Assembly: GCF_030816155.1 (NCBI RefSeq) | Contig: NZ_JAUSXR010000001.1 | Coordinates: 1,364,001-1,428,000 of the forward strand | Length of the DNA stretch: 64,000 bases | From: Arthrobacter woluwensis | GTDB taxonomy: Bacteria; Actinomycetota; Actinomycetes; Actinomycetales; Micrococcaceae | Direction of reading: 5' to 3' | Shown here: positions 8,400 to 16,598 of the stretch, one piece after another | How positions within the stretch are numbered: position 1 is the first letter of the stretch | Layout of the letters: the number at the start of each line of letters is the position of its first letter | Made by a program: the position numbers and the translations under genes | Notes under the pieces: generated by a model | What the model was told of the DNA's origin: nothing | What the model saw: only the letters and a program-made list of their open reading frames with translations | Databases searched by the model: none

Positions 8400-9707
8400 A
8401 TGACGCAGTTGACCGGGGAATACACTGTCCAGAGCTTTGACGCCGCCACCCTTCCTGAAGACCAGATCTCCCGCTTCGCCGAGTGGTGCAAAGCCGTCAA
8501 GCTCGGGTTCCACGACTCGACGCCGGGCGACGATCTGATCGCCAAGATCCTGCGCAACGCCCGCCACGACAACCGGGTCCTCACCGGCGTGTACCAGGAG
8601 TCCACTCCGGAGTACGGTCTCGCCGCAGAATCGCCCGTGGCGACTTTCGGCACTTTCACCAAGAACCTCAATGTGGGACGCGGCCAGGAGATCCCCGCGC
8701 ATCTCATCACGGCCGTCACGGTCAGGCCCACGCACCGCCGGAAGGGCCTGCTGACCCGGCTCATGACCGAGGACCTGCGCCGCGCCCAGGAGAACGGCCT
8801 GGCCATCGCGGCGCTGACTGCCTCCGAAGGCGGGATCTACGGCCGCTTCGGCTTCGGCGTCGCCACGTATGAACGCTCCCTTACGGTGGACGTCACCTCT
8901 CGCTTCCGGCTCCGTCAGGCGCCGACCGGCCGGGTGGAACTGACCGATCCGCGCAATCTGCTCGAGCTCGCCGAAGGCATCTTCGACCGCTTCCACGCGG
9001 CGACCCCCGGTTCCATCGGCCGTGCACGCTTCTACCCGATGCTCGCCTCCGGCTTCATGGACGAGAAGGGCGAGGAGAGCAAGGACCTGCGGGCTGCCTT
9101 GCATTACGACGCCGACGGCACGCCGGACGGCTACGTCTCCTATCGCTTCAAGGGCTGGAACACCGAGCCTTACACGATGTCGGTCGTCGACTTCGTGGCT
9201 GCCACTCCGGAGGCCCATCTGGGCCTGTGGGCTTTCCTGGCGAGCCTGGATCTCGTGGAGCGCATCGAGGTGGAGTCCGCCCCGGCGCAGGACGCGCTCG
9301 AATGGGCTCTCGAGGATCCCCGCTGCGTGGAGGCCAAGGAGCCGCGGGACATGCTCTGGCTCCGCCTACTGGACGTCAAGGCCGCGCTGGAGGCGAAGCG
9401 CTACCCGTTGGACGGAAGCCTGGTCCTGCGGGTGGAGGATCCGCTGGATCTCGTGAGCGGAACTTACCGCATGGTGGTGGTCGGCGGGACCGCCACCGTC
9501 ACGGAGGTCGGGGACGACGACGTGGACGACGCCACGGTGGAGCTCACCCTGGGCGTCGCGGAGCTGAGCTCGGTGTACCTCGGCGGGGTGCCTGCGGCCA
9601 CGCTCGCGGAGGCCGGCCGGATCCAGGAACACGTGCCGGGAGCGGTGGAGCGTCTGGGGCTGTTCCTGACCCCCGAACGCCCGGTGCACTGCCATACGCA
9701 CTTCTGA
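8400..9707 (+). CDS. Eis-like GNAT N-acetyltransferase
   Basis: A 435-residue protein with an N-terminal GNAT domain carrying the acetyl-CoA loop RRKGLLTRL (113-121), a second GNAT-like domain and a C-terminal SCP2-like fold, the three-part layout of Eis. The chain ends in HTHF; in Eis proteins the terminal Phe carboxylate acts as catalytic base. Eis proteins acetylate amines on aminoglycosides, polyamines or proteins. A TAGGCT hexamer lies 6 nt before the ATG and there is no ribosome site, indicating a leaderless mRNA. It stands alone on the plus strand. Confidence 0.85.
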   Translation: MTQLTGEYTVQSFDAATLPEDQISRFAEWCKAVKLGFHDSTPGDDLIAKILRNARHDNRVLTGVYQESTPEYGLAAESPVATFGTFTKNLNVGRGQEIPAHLITAVTVRPTHRRKGLLTRLMTEDLRRAQENGLAIAALTASEGGIYGRFGFGVATYERSLTVDVTSRFRLRQAPTGRVELTDPRNLLELAEGIFDRFHAATPGSIGRARFYPMLASGFMDEKGEESKDLRAALHYDADGTPDGYVSYRFKGWNTEPYTMSVVDFVAATPEAHLGLWAFLASLDLVERIEVESAPAQDALEWALEDPRCVEAKEPRDMLWLRLLDVKAALEAKRYPLDGSLVLRVEDPLDLVSGTYRMVVVGGTATVTEVGDDDVDDATVELTLGVAELSSVYLGGVPAATLAEAGRIQEHVPGAVERLGLFLTPERPVHCHTHF

Positions 9708-9775
9708 GAAGGCGGCCCGTCTGGGAAGTGCCGCTTAACAGCGACTCGTCAGGATTCGCGGACTACACTGAGGCG

Positions 9776-10753
9776 GTGTATTCCCCGCGTCATCTCCGGG
9801 AAGGGCTCGGGGGCGGGCCTGCGGATCCCGGTCGTCGTGCCCTGTTCCTGGGCATCGCCGCCTCCCTCGGTCTCGGCCTCGTGGCCTGCGACGAGGGGGA
9901 CGCCCCCGAAACCCCGCCCCGTGGCGCGGCGGGCGGCGCCGCCGGTGCCGTGCCCGCGGCGACGCCGAGGCCCGGCGTCGCGCGTCCACGGCCCATGCCG
10001 AGCGTCGTGCCCGTGGTGACCCGCCGGGAGATCCTTGCTGAATTCGGCCGCCGGTCACCCGCGCAATGGGGCCTGGACGTCACCGGCGTGGCGCTGGGCG
10101 GCCCGAGCCGCTCGGTCGCGCTGACGTTCGACGCGTGCGGCGGTCCGGGCGGCTCCGGATTCGACCGCAAACTCATCCGCTCGCTGCGCCGTCACCAGGT
10201 CCCGGCCACCCTGTTCATCAATCTGCGCTGGGCCCGCAGGAATCCCGGTCTGCTGCGGGAACTCGCGACGGATCCGCTCTTCGAGATCGCCAATCACGGG
10301 GTGCGTCACAGTCCTCTCTCGGTCAGCGGCCGCAGCGCCTACGGGATTCCGGGGACCGCGGATCTGGGGGAGGCGTATGACGAGGTCATGGGCAATCAGG
10401 AGGGCCTGTCCGCGCTGACGGGTCGCGCACCGCTCGCGTTCCGGCCGGGCACCGCCCACTATGACGAGGTCGCGGCCGCCATGGTGCGGCGCTGCGGTCT
10501 GCTGCCCGCCAACTTCTCCGTGAACGCCGACGGCGGAGCCACCTTCACACCGGAGATGGTCGCCGGCCAGCTGGACTCGGTGAAGGGCGGGGACGTCGTG
10601 ATCTCCCACTTCAACCAGCCCAGGTCAGGCACCGGTGAGGGGTACGTGGCGGGCCTGCCCGGCATGCTCGGACGGGGACTTCATTTCGCGCATCTGAGCA
10701 CGGTGTTCGGGCTCGGAAAAGCTGCTTTGACCGGCGTTGCCGCGGGACGGTAA
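9776..10753 (+). CDS. Lipoprotein polysaccharide deacetylase (NodB fold)
   Basis: A 325-residue protein with a twin-Arg lipoprotein signal (GRRALFLGIAASLGLGL) ending in the lipobox LVAC, lipidated Cys38, then an Ala/Pro-rich linker and a NodB-type domain. The catalytic Asp is in TFDACGG (117-123) and the metal His pair is NHGVRH (H174 and H178). The usual second Asp of TFDD is Ala, a variant I recognise in many actinobacterial members. It should act on cell-surface glycans outside the membrane. I chose GTG 9776 because TACACT (9764-9769) lies 6 nt upstream, suggesting a leaderless start; GTG 9728 is an alternative. The rpsA promoter lies within its last codons. Confidence 0.78.
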   Translation: MYSPRHLREGLGGGPADPGRRALFLGIAASLGLGLVACDEGDAPETPPRGAAGGAAGAVPAATPRPGVARPRPMPSVVPVVTRREILAEFGRRSPAQWGLDVTGVALGGPSRSVALTFDACGGPGGSGFDRKLIRSLRRHQVPATLFINLRWARRNPGLLRELATDPLFEIANHGVRHSPLSVSGRSAYGIPGTADLGEAYDEVMGNQEGLSALTGRAPLAFRPGTAHYDEVAAAMVRRCGLLPANFSVNADGGATFTPEMVAGQLDSVKGGDVVISHFNQPRSGTGEGYVAGLPGMLGRGLHFAHLSTVFGLGKAALTGVAAGR

Positions 10754-10756
10754 ACT
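10727..10756 (+). promoter_or_regulatory. rpsA promoter
   Basis: TTGACC (10727-10732) and TAAACT (10751-10756) are separated by 18 nt, a near-consensus sigma-70 promoter. It overlaps the last codons of the deacetylase gene. The predicted start near 10763 gives a 5' UTR of about 118 nt before rpsA. Confidence 0.75.
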
Positions 10757-10762
10757 AGTAGG

Positions 10763-10880
10763 GCGTGCGTTACGCGTACGCGCGAATCAATCCAACACAT
10801 CAGGATGGTCCTTGTGTCCGCGCCCTGAGCGTGGCGGATCTGCCTGACCGACTAACTATCCACATCGGAGCCCCTACTAC
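10763..10880 (+). promoter_or_regulatory. Long 5' leader of rpsA
   Basis: This leader lies between the predicted transcription start and the rpsA ATG. It begins with a hairpin (GCGTGCG/CGTACGC with one G-U pair, starting near 10763). The only purine-rich element is GGAG, 12 nt before the ATG, which is weak for a ribosomal protein gene. In E. coli the rpsA leader folds into hairpins bound by S1 for autoregulation; a similar role is possible here but not shown. Confidence 0.35.
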
Positions 10881-12350
10881 ATGACCATCACCTCTACCGA
10901 GAAGTCCGGTACCCCCGTCGTCGCAGTGAACGACATCGGGTCCGAAGAGGATTTCCTCGCCGCCGTCGACGCCACCATCAAGTACTTCAACGATGGCGAT
11001 CTCGTCGAAGGCATTGTCGTCAAGGTCGACCGCGATGAGGTCCTTCTTGACATCGGATACAAGACCGAAGGTGTCATCCCCTCCCGCGAACTCTCCATCA
11101 AGCACGACGTCGACCCCGGTGACGTCGTCGCTGTTGGCGATGAGGTCGAAGCCCTCGTTCTCACCAAGGAGGACAAGGAAGGCCGCCTCATCCTCTCCAA
11201 GAAGCGCGCGCAGTACGAGCGTGCCTGGGGCGACATCGAGAAGATCAAGGAAGAGGACGGTGTCGTCACCGGTACCGTCATCGAGGTGGTCAAGGGTGGT
11301 CTCATCCTGGACATCGGCCTCCGTGGCTTCCTCCCGGCATCCCTCGTGGAGATGCGTCGCGTCCGCGACCTGGCTCCGTACATCGGTCAGCAGATCGAAG
11401 CCAAGATCATCGAGCTCGACAAGAACCGCAACAACGTGGTCCTGTCCCGCCGTGCCTGGCTCGAGCAGACCCAGTCCGAGGTCCGCTCCACCTTCCTCAA
11501 CAAGCTCGAGAAGGGCCAGGTCCGTACGGGCGTCGTGTCCTCCATCGTCAACTTCGGTGCCTTCGTGGACCTGGGTGGCGTCGACGGCCTCGTGCACGTC
11601 TCCGAGCTGTCCTGGAAGCACATCGACCACCCGTCCGAGGTTGTCGAGGTCGGCCAGGAGGTCACCGTCGAGGTTCTGCTCGTCGAGCTGGACCGCGAGC
11701 GTGTCTCCCTGTCGCTGAAGGCCACCCAGGAAGATCCGTGGCAGACCTTCGCCCGCACTCACGCGCTGGGCCAGGTCGTTCCGGGTAAGGTCACCAAGCT
11801 GGTTCCGTTCGGTGCGTTCGTTCGCGTCGAAGACGGCATCGAGGGCCTGGTGCACATCTCCGAGCTGGCCGTCCGCCACGTGGACCTCGCCGAGCAGGTC
11901 GTGTCCGTGGGCGACGAGCTGTTCGTCAAGGTCATCGACATCGATCTCGAGCGTCGCCGCATCTCCCTCTCCCTCAAGCAGGCGAACGAGGGCGTGGATC
12001 CGGAAGGCACCGAGTTCGACCCGGCGCTGTACGGCATGGCTGCCGAGTACGACGAAGAGGGCAACTACAAGTACCCGGAGGGCTTCGACCCGGAGTCCAA
12101 CGAGTGGCTCGAGGGCTACGAGACCCAGCGCGCCGCTTGGGAGCAGCAGTACGCTGACGCCCAGTCGCGTTGGGAGTCCCACAAGAAGCAGGTTGCTCAG
12201 CACCTGGCCGACGACGCTGCAGCCGCCACCACCGGCTCTGCAGACGCCGCACCGACCAGCTACTCCTCCGAGGCCCCGGCTGCCGAGTCCGGCACCCTGG
12301 CTTCCGACGAGGCCCTCGCCGCTCTGCGCGAGAAGCTGACCGGCAACTGA
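10881..12350 (+). CDS. rpsA: 30S ribosomal protein S1
   Basis: A 489-residue protein with four S1 RNA-binding domains (about residues 36-105, 123-188, 209-277 and 294-363), visible as repeated KLVPFGAFVRVEDGIEGLVH-type segments. The C-terminal tail (about 370-489) is acidic and Ala/Ser-rich, as in actinobacterial S1. The protein helps the 30S subunit bind mRNA. The gene has its own strong promoter and ends at a strong hairpin terminator, so it is monocistronic. Its codon use is strongly biased, as expected for a highly expressed gene. Confidence 0.97.
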   Translation: MTITSTEKSGTPVVAVNDIGSEEDFLAAVDATIKYFNDGDLVEGIVVKVDRDEVLLDIGYKTEGVIPSRELSIKHDVDPGDVVAVGDEVEALVLTKEDKEGRLILSKKRAQYERAWGDIEKIKEEDGVVTGTVIEVVKGGLILDIGLRGFLPASLVEMRRVRDLAPYIGQQIEAKIIELDKNRNNVVLSRRAWLEQTQSEVRSTFLNKLEKGQVRTGVVSSIVNFGAFVDLGGVDGLVHVSELSWKHIDHPSEVVEVGQEVTVEVLLVELDRERVSLSLKATQEDPWQTFARTHALGQVVPGKVTKLVPFGAFVRVEDGIEGLVHISELAVRHVDLAEQVVSVGDELFVKVIDIDLERRRISLSLKQANEGVDPEGTEFDPALYGMAAEYDEEGNYKYPEGFDPESNEWLEGYETQRAAWEQQYADAQSRWESHKKQVAQHLADDAAAATTGSADAAPTSYSSEAPAAESGTLASDEALAALREKLTGN

Positions 12351-12390
12351 TTGCCTCGTGAGACGTTCACTCCGGTGAACTGATCACGTG

Positions 12391-12426
12391 AGGAAGGCCG
12401 CCACGGGAAACCGTGGCGGCCTTCCT
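12391..12426 (+). terminator. rpsA intrinsic terminator
   Basis: A perfect 16-bp stem, AGGAAGGCCGCCACGG (12391-12406) with CCGTGGCGGCCTTCCT (12411-12426), closed by a GAAA tetraloop and followed by TGTCTT. It lies 40 nt after the rpsA stop. Confidence 0.85.
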
Positions 12427-12459
12427 TGTCTTAAACCACTCACCTTGCCTCAAAACACT

Positions 12460-12531
12460 CATCGACTGCTCCATAGGATGCCGAAATCCACCGAAATCGG
12501 GGAATTCACGCATCGTATGGAGCAGTCGATG
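12460..12531. repeat. Long 72-nt hairpin with 22-nt arms, function unknown
   Basis: CATCGACTGCTCCATA (12460-12475) is the exact complement of TATGGAGCAGTCGATG (12516-12531). After one G/G mismatch the pairing continues for five more bases (GATGC with GCATC), giving 22-nt arms and a 28-nt loop. The loop carries CCGAAATC twice. The element lies after the rpsA terminator and ends 13 nt before the next gene. It lacks a U tract. It could be a small RNA, an mRNA leader hairpin, an operator or a dispersed palindromic repeat. Confidence 0.75.
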
Positions 12532-12544
12532 GAGAATAGGGGAC

Positions 12545-12943
12545 ATGATCCCTGACAGCTGGTTCCCGGCGACGCGGCCCGACGACGGCGAGACCGTCGG
12601 TTATCTGGACATGGTGGGGGAGGATTTCCAGCCCTACGACCTCCTCGGACGCCCGCACGGCGAACCCGCCGAGTACACCGAGGCCGAGGAGCGCCTCGCC
12701 GAGCTGGGCCTGTCCTACCTGGCCCGCCGGTGGAGCTTCGCGGTGCAGGATCACCCGGAACCCATCGCCGTCGTGATCTTCGAACTGAACCGCGACGCCG
12801 TCGTGGTCCTCAGTGACGACGCGGATTACCACCGCGACTTCGGCACGCCCTTCAGCCTGCCGCTGCCCCTCGACGTGTCCGTGCTCTGGGAGAACCCGGA
12901 CGGCACGGGGCCGCGCTTCACCCAGAGCGTGCCGAACAGCTGA
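12545..12943 (+). CDS. Conserved hypothetical protein
   Basis: A 132-residue acidic soluble protein, starting at an ATG preceded by ATAGGGG; the frame upstream of this ATG runs through the 72-nt hairpin and is unlikely to be coding. It begins MIPDSWFPATRPDDGETVGYLDMVGE and shows alternating beta-strand-like segments (WSFAVQDHPEPIAVVIFEL, DAVVVLSDD). I recognise no catalytic motif or membrane segment. It resembles small conserved hypothetical proteins seen next to rpsA in related genomes, but I cannot name a function. It is convergent with the RidA gene. Confidence 0.7.
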   Translation: MIPDSWFPATRPDDGETVGYLDMVGEDFQPYDLLGRPHGEPAEYTEAEERLAELGLSYLARRWSFAVQDHPEPIAVVIFELNRDAVVVLSDDADYHRDFGTPFSLPLPLDVSVLWENPDGTGPRFTQSVPNS

Positions 12944-12996
12944 GCCCACGGCGCTCAGTGCGCGGCGCTCATCGCGGGAAGTTCAGCGCACAGTGC

Positions 12997-13395
12997 TCAG
13001 CGCACGACGGCGGCCACCGCGCTGAGCTCGATGAGGGCTCCCGGCACACCCAGCCCCGCGACGAGAGCCGCGGTGACCAGGGGAGGGGCGCCCTCCCGCG
13101 CGAGCAGCGGTGCGATCGCGCCATACGCGGCGCGCAGGTCGGCGTCGGCCTGGATCAGCACGGTCCACTGGACCACGTCGCTCAGCCCGGCGCCGGCCGC
13201 CGCGAGGGCGACCCGGGCGTTCTCCACGGCACGGAGTGACTGCTCCGCGGCATCGTCGGAGACGACACGGCCGCTCTCGTCCACCCCGTTCTGACCACCG
13301 ACGTAGATGGTGGTCGCTCCGGGCGGGACGATGGCGACATGACTGAAGGCAGGGCTCTTCACGAGGCCCTCGGGCTGCAGGGTGGTGATGTCCAT
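12997..13395 (-). CDS. RidA/YjgF/YER057c family protein
   Basis: A 132-residue RidA-fold protein. The segments IYVGGQNGVDESGRVV and LSDVVQWTVLIQADADL are characteristic, and the length matches the family. RidA proteins are trimers that hydrolyse reactive enamine/imine intermediates; this one has Ala-Leu-Ile-Glu near the C terminus in place of the Arg-containing motif of the RidA subfamily, so it may belong to another Rid group. I chose ATG 13395 because AGGA lies 7 nt upstream; the GTG two codons earlier would leave no space for it. It is downstream of the subtilisin gene but separated from it by a terminator. Confidence 0.82.
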   Translation of the reverse strand: MDITTLQPEGLVKSPAFSHVAIVPPGATTIYVGGQNGVDESGRVVSDDAAEQSLRAVENARVALAAAGAGLSDVVQWTVLIQADADLRAAYGAIAPLLAREGAPPLVTAALVAGLGVPGALIELSAVAAVVR

Positions 13396-13428
13396 GGCCA
13401 CATCCTGTCACCTGGGGCGGACAAAAGG

Positions 13429-13471
13429 GAGGCCCGGGTCCCTCGCCTCATGGGGCGGGGCCCCGGGCCTC
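13429..13471 (-). terminator. Terminator of the subtilisin gene
   Basis: GAGGCCCGGG (13429-13438) and CCCGGGCCTC (13462-13471) form a 10-bp stem. Read on the minus strand the stem is followed by CCCTTTTGTCC, a short U tract. It lies 26 nt after the protease stop and before the RidA gene. Confidence 0.7.
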
Positions 13472-13497
13472 GTGCCGTCAGCGACTGCCGGAGACCG

Positions 13498-15003
13498 TCA
13501 CTGCACCGCCTTCAGGGCGTTCACGATGCCGTAGCCGTAGAAGCTGTTCAGCGCCGTGGTGCCCACGCAGGCCGGACCGATGTTGGCCTGCGGCGCCGAG
13601 CACGGCGTCGGGGTGGCATCGGCGCGGAGCTTCGCGACCATCTGGGCCGGGGTCAGTTCAGGATGCGCGGACTTCATGAGCGCCAGCACACCGGCGACGT
13701 GCGGAGACGCCATCGAAGTACCGCTCTTCAGGCCGTACTTGCCCTTCGGGATCGTGGACAGGATGCTCGAACCCGGTGCGGCGACGTCGATCTCGCCGAG
13801 TCCGCGGTTGGAGAAGTACGAGAGCTGTCCGGTCTTCATGATCGAGGACACCGTCACGACCCCGGGCAGCTGGGACGGGATGTCCTTGCAGCCCTGGTTG
13901 ATGGTCCGCTTGGTCGGCGCCGGAGCGTCATTGGGGCTGCCATCGTCCTCAGTGTTGAGGGTGAAGTCGACGCTCGAGTTGCCGGCGGCCGCCGAGCTCA
14001 CCACGCCGCGCTTGACAGACCAGTTCACGGCGCGGGCCACGGACTCGCGGACGGCGGCCTGATCGGGCTGGTCGTCACACCAGAACTCGAACGGGTCGAT
14101 GTAGTAGCTGTTGTTGGTGACGTCCATGCCGCGCTGTGCGGCCCACATGAACCCGCAGATGGCGTATTCCGGGTAGATGAACCCGGCGTCGCTGACGACC
14201 TTGACGGCGGCAAGACGGACGTTCGGCGCGACACCGACGATGCCCTCACCGTTGCGGGCGGCCGCGATCGTGCCGGCCACATGCGTGCCGTGGTCGGAGG
14301 TGGTCGGGTACCAGCCGCCGGGCGTCTGGTCGGGGCGTCCACCGGCGGTGCAGTTGACCGAGTCCGGGACGGAGATGTTGGCGGCGAGGTCCGGATGCGT
14401 GGGATCGATGCCGGAGTCCAGGACACCCACCAGCACGTTGCGGCTGCCGTCGGTGACCTTGTTCGCCTGATCGGCCTTGATCTGGGTCATGTCCCACTGC
14501 TGGGATTCCATGGCATCCGCCGGGCCCGCGGGGACCAGGGTGGTGGGCTCGTCACCGTTGACGGGCTTGTTCTTCCCCTTGTTCCAACCGGACGATCCCG
14601 GGCCCCACGGGACCTGGGGGCCGGTGACCTTGTCGGTCACCTCGGCCGTCCGGGTCGCTCCGACGGACTGGACGGCGTTCTTGCCGGCGGCCTTGACGCG
14701 GTCGCGGAAGGCGGAACGGTCGGACTGGGCGATGACGACGCCGATCTCCGGCCAGCTCTGGACGACGACGCCGCCCGCGGCGGTGACGGCCTGCTCGACC
14801 TTGCGGGTCTGGCCGGGGTTTGCCTGCCCGGCGTTGACCACGTAGCTCATGACGGTGCCGTCCGGTGGGTTCACCGGAACGGGCGTGGACGTGTCGGTGC
14901 CGGTGGCCTGGGCGGAGACCCCGGAGCCGAGCAGGACCAGGCCGAGCGACGCGACGGCGCAGGCGACCGGGCGCAACGGCCAGCGGAAAATGTGCAACCT
15001 CAT
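13498..15003 (-). CDS. Secreted subtilisin-like serine protease (S8)
   Basis: A 501-residue preproprotein with a signal peptide (about 1-31, cleavage near VSA-QA), an inhibitor-I9-like propeptide region (about 48-125) and an S8 catalytic domain. The triad is Asp196 in GVLDSGID, His238 in DHGTHVAG and Ser430 in SGTSMASPH, with the oxyanion Asn342 in AAAGNSS. A long insert between the Asp and Ser blocks contains four Cys that could form disulfides. It is exported and probably degrades extracellular protein. I chose ATG 15003 because it starts a good signal peptide and GAGAGGA lies 9 nt upstream. It has its own terminator. Confidence 0.92.
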   Translation of the reverse strand: MRLHIFRWPLRPVACAVASLGLVLLGSGVSAQATGTDTSTPVPVNPPDGTVMSYVVNAGQANPGQTRKVEQAVTAAGGVVVQSWPEIGVVIAQSDRSAFRDRVKAAGKNAVQSVGATRTAEVTDKVTGPQVPWGPGSSGWNKGKNKPVNGDEPTTLVPAGPADAMESQQWDMTQIKADQANKVTDGSRNVLVGVLDSGIDPTHPDLAANISVPDSVNCTAGGRPDQTPGGWYPTTSDHGTHVAGTIAAARNGEGIVGVAPNVRLAAVKVVSDAGFIYPEYAICGFMWAAQRGMDVTNNSYYIDPFEFWCDDQPDQAAVRESVARAVNWSVKRGVVSSAAAGNSSVDFTLNTEDDGSPNDAPAPTKRTINQGCKDIPSQLPGVVTVSSIMKTGQLSYFSNRGLGEIDVAAPGSSILSTIPKGKYGLKSGTSMASPHVAGVLALMKSAHPELTPAQMVAKLRADATPTPCSAPQANIGPACVGTTALNSFYGYGIVNALKAVQ

Positions 15004-15090
15004 GGGTGAGGGTCCTCTCGATGAGTGGAGGCCGGACGTGCCGGCTGCAGGCGAGTGCCTTCCCTCGTTTCTAGTCGGCGTTCCCAGGGT

Positions 15091-15108
15091 TTTCAATGGT
15101 TATTGAAA
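15091..15108. promoter_or_regulatory. AT-rich perfect inverted repeat upstream of the protease gene
   Basis: TTTCAAT-GGTT-ATTGAAA forms perfect 7-bp arms in an AT-rich island between the YigZ stop and the protease start. The position, about 88 nt upstream of the protease ATG, fits an operator or promoter element. A weak terminator for the upstream gene is the alternative. Confidence 0.45.
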
Positions 15109-15142
15109 GATCCACTTCAGAAAAGTCCGGTAGAAGCCCGAT

Positions 15143-15832
15143 TCATCTCGTCAGATCGACCCATTCCGTGCCGCCGGGACGGGCATCATAAGCACCCGCA
15201 CTGAGCGAGAGGACGGTCCGCTGCACGCGGTCCAGGGTGGCCGCGTCGTCGTCGAAGGCCACCCTGAGGGTGGCATGACCCGCACCGTACCCCGTGCCGA
15301 CGACGTGGAGCCCTGCGGACCTGATCTCGTTTTCGAGCTTTCCCGCATCGGCGAAACCCACCGGAACATCCGCCAGCCGCAGGCGCTGGCGGGTCACCCA
15401 CGGCGCGCGGTCGGCGGCCTGGGACACGGAGTCGGAATAGGCGCGCACCAGCCCGCCGGCGCCCAGCAGGATTCCGCCGAAGTAGCGCACGACGACGGCG
15501 CAGACGTCGCTCAGGTCGGCCACTCCGTTCGCGGTCTCGCGGCGGTTGAGGGCTTCCAGCATCGGAATGCCCGCTGTGCCGGACGGCTCGCCGTCATCGC
15601 TCGAGCGCTGCGTCATCCGGTCGGGGCCGAGGATGAAGGCGCTGCAATGGTGCCGGGCGTCGTGGAATTCGCGGCGGAGTTCGGCGATCAGCACACGGGC
15701 CCCGTCTTCGTCCTCCACCCGGCGGAGCACCGTGATGAAGCGTGACCGCTTGATCTCGAGTTCATGGCGGAAATCCGGACCAGCGGCGAGCGTCGTGTAC
15801 CGCGTCGCGCGGCTGTCTTCGGCTTCAGGCAC
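15143..15832 (-). CDS. YigZ/IMPACT family protein
   Basis: A 229-residue protein with the UPF0029 (IMPACT) N-terminal domain followed by the DUF1949-like C-terminal domain. Diagnostic motifs are ARHHCSAF, SDDGEPSGTAG and VVRYFGGILLGAGGLVRAYS. The IMPACT family is implicated in translation and stress control, but the molecular role in bacteria is not established. The upstream region toward coaE (15833-15980) contains a GC-rich imperfect repeat and no gene. Confidence 0.88.
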   Translation of the reverse strand: MPEAEDSRATRYTTLAAGPDFRHELEIKRSRFITVLRRVEDEDGARVLIAELRREFHDARHHCSAFILGPDRMTQRSSDDGEPSGTAGIPMLEALNRRETANGVADLSDVCAVVVRYFGGILLGAGGLVRAYSDSVSQAADRAPWVTRQRLRLADVPVGFADAGKLENEIRSAGLHVVGTGYGAGHATLRVAFDDDAATLDRVQRTVLSLSAGAYDARPGGTEWVDLTR

Positions 15833-15870
15833 CAGTCCATCGTAGTCGGGCGCCGTGCGGCGGGGCCGGG

Positions 15871-15943
15871 CAGCGCCGGTCTGTGCCGGTTGCTCCGGGC
15901 TGCGCCGGGTTGCGTCGGTCTGTGCCCCGGTTGCGCCGGTCCT
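15871..15943. repeat. Imperfect short repeats between yigZ-like gene and coaE
   Basis: Degenerate repeats of the form TGCGCCGGT (GCCGGTCTGTGCCGGTTG, TGCGCCGGGTTGCGTCGG and similar) fill this stretch of the 148-bp divergent intergenic region. They look like low-complexity expansion rather than a protein-binding array, and I assign no function. Confidence 0.5.
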
Positions 15944-15980
15944 CGCTGGTGATCCCGGATGCAGCCGCTAGGGTGGTGCT

Positions 15981-16577
15981 GTGCTGAGAATCGGGTTGAC
16001 CGGCGGGATCGCCTCAGGGAAATCGGTCGTGACGGCGCGGCTCGCCGAGCTGGGAGCCGTGGTGGTCGACGCCGACGCGCTGGCCCGCGAGGTCGTGGAG
16101 CCGGGCACTCCGGGACTGGCTGCGATCCGCGAGGCCTTCGGCGACGGTGTGATCCGTCCGGACGGCTCCCTCGACCGGCCGGCCCTCGGCGCGATCGTCT
16201 TCGCCGATGAGGGCAGACGCCGGACGCTGAACGGCATCGTCCACCCCCTCGTCCGGAGTGCCGCGGCGGCGATCGTGGCGGCGGCGCCGGCCGACGCCGT
16301 CGTCGTGCAGGACATCCCTCTCCTGGTGGAGACCGGGCAGCAGGGGGATTTCGACCTGGTCGTGGTGGTTGACGCCCCCGATGATGTCCGGGTGGCCCGC
16401 ATGGTGGGGCTCCGGGGCATGTCCGAGGAGGACGCCCGGGCCCGCATCGCCGCGCAGGCAACGCGGGAGGTGCGCAACGCCGCCGCCGGCGTCATCCTGG
16501 AGAATACGGGAAGTCTGGCGGAGCTGCTCGAACAGGTCGATGCGCTCTGGGAGAACGTGGCCCGCAAAGTGTCATAG
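15981..16577 (+). CDS. coaE: Dephospho-CoA kinase
   Basis: A 198-residue P-loop kinase, with Walker A GGIASGKS at residues 8-15, DADALAREVV and the lid-type region RMVGLRGMSEEDARARI. It catalyses the last step of CoA synthesis, phosphorylating dephospho-CoA at the 3'-OH. It starts at GTG 15981, with TAGGGT (15969-15974) 6 nt upstream and no ribosome site, suggesting a leaderless transcript. The order rpsA...coaE-uvrB is conserved in actinobacteria and supports the call. Confidence 0.95.
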   Translation: MLRIGLTGGIASGKSVVTARLAELGAVVVDADALAREVVEPGTPGLAAIREAFGDGVIRPDGSLDRPALGAIVFADEGRRRTLNGIVHPLVRSAAAAIVAAAPADAVVVQDIPLLVETGQQGDFDLVVVVDAPDDVRVARMVGLRGMSEEDARARIAAQATREVRNAAAGVILENTGSLAELLEQVDALWENVARKVS

Positions 16578-16582
16578 GCGAG

Positions 16583-16598
16583 TAGTACATTTGTTCTA
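16583..16598 (+). promoter_or_regulatory. LexA-like box and -10 element at uvrB
   Basis: TAGTACATTTGTTCTA matches 9 of the 12 defined bases of the Gram-positive SOS box (TCGAAC-N4-GTTCGA) and ends on the first base of the uvrB ATG. TACATT at 16586-16591 lies 6 nt before the ATG and could be the -10 of a leaderless transcript. LexA binding here would block the promoter directly. Confidence 0.5.

Noticed and set aside
9227..9775. Upstream extension of the deacetylase frame
   Set aside because: It overlaps the Eis-like gene in another frame and has shadow composition; the signal peptide marks the start near 9776.
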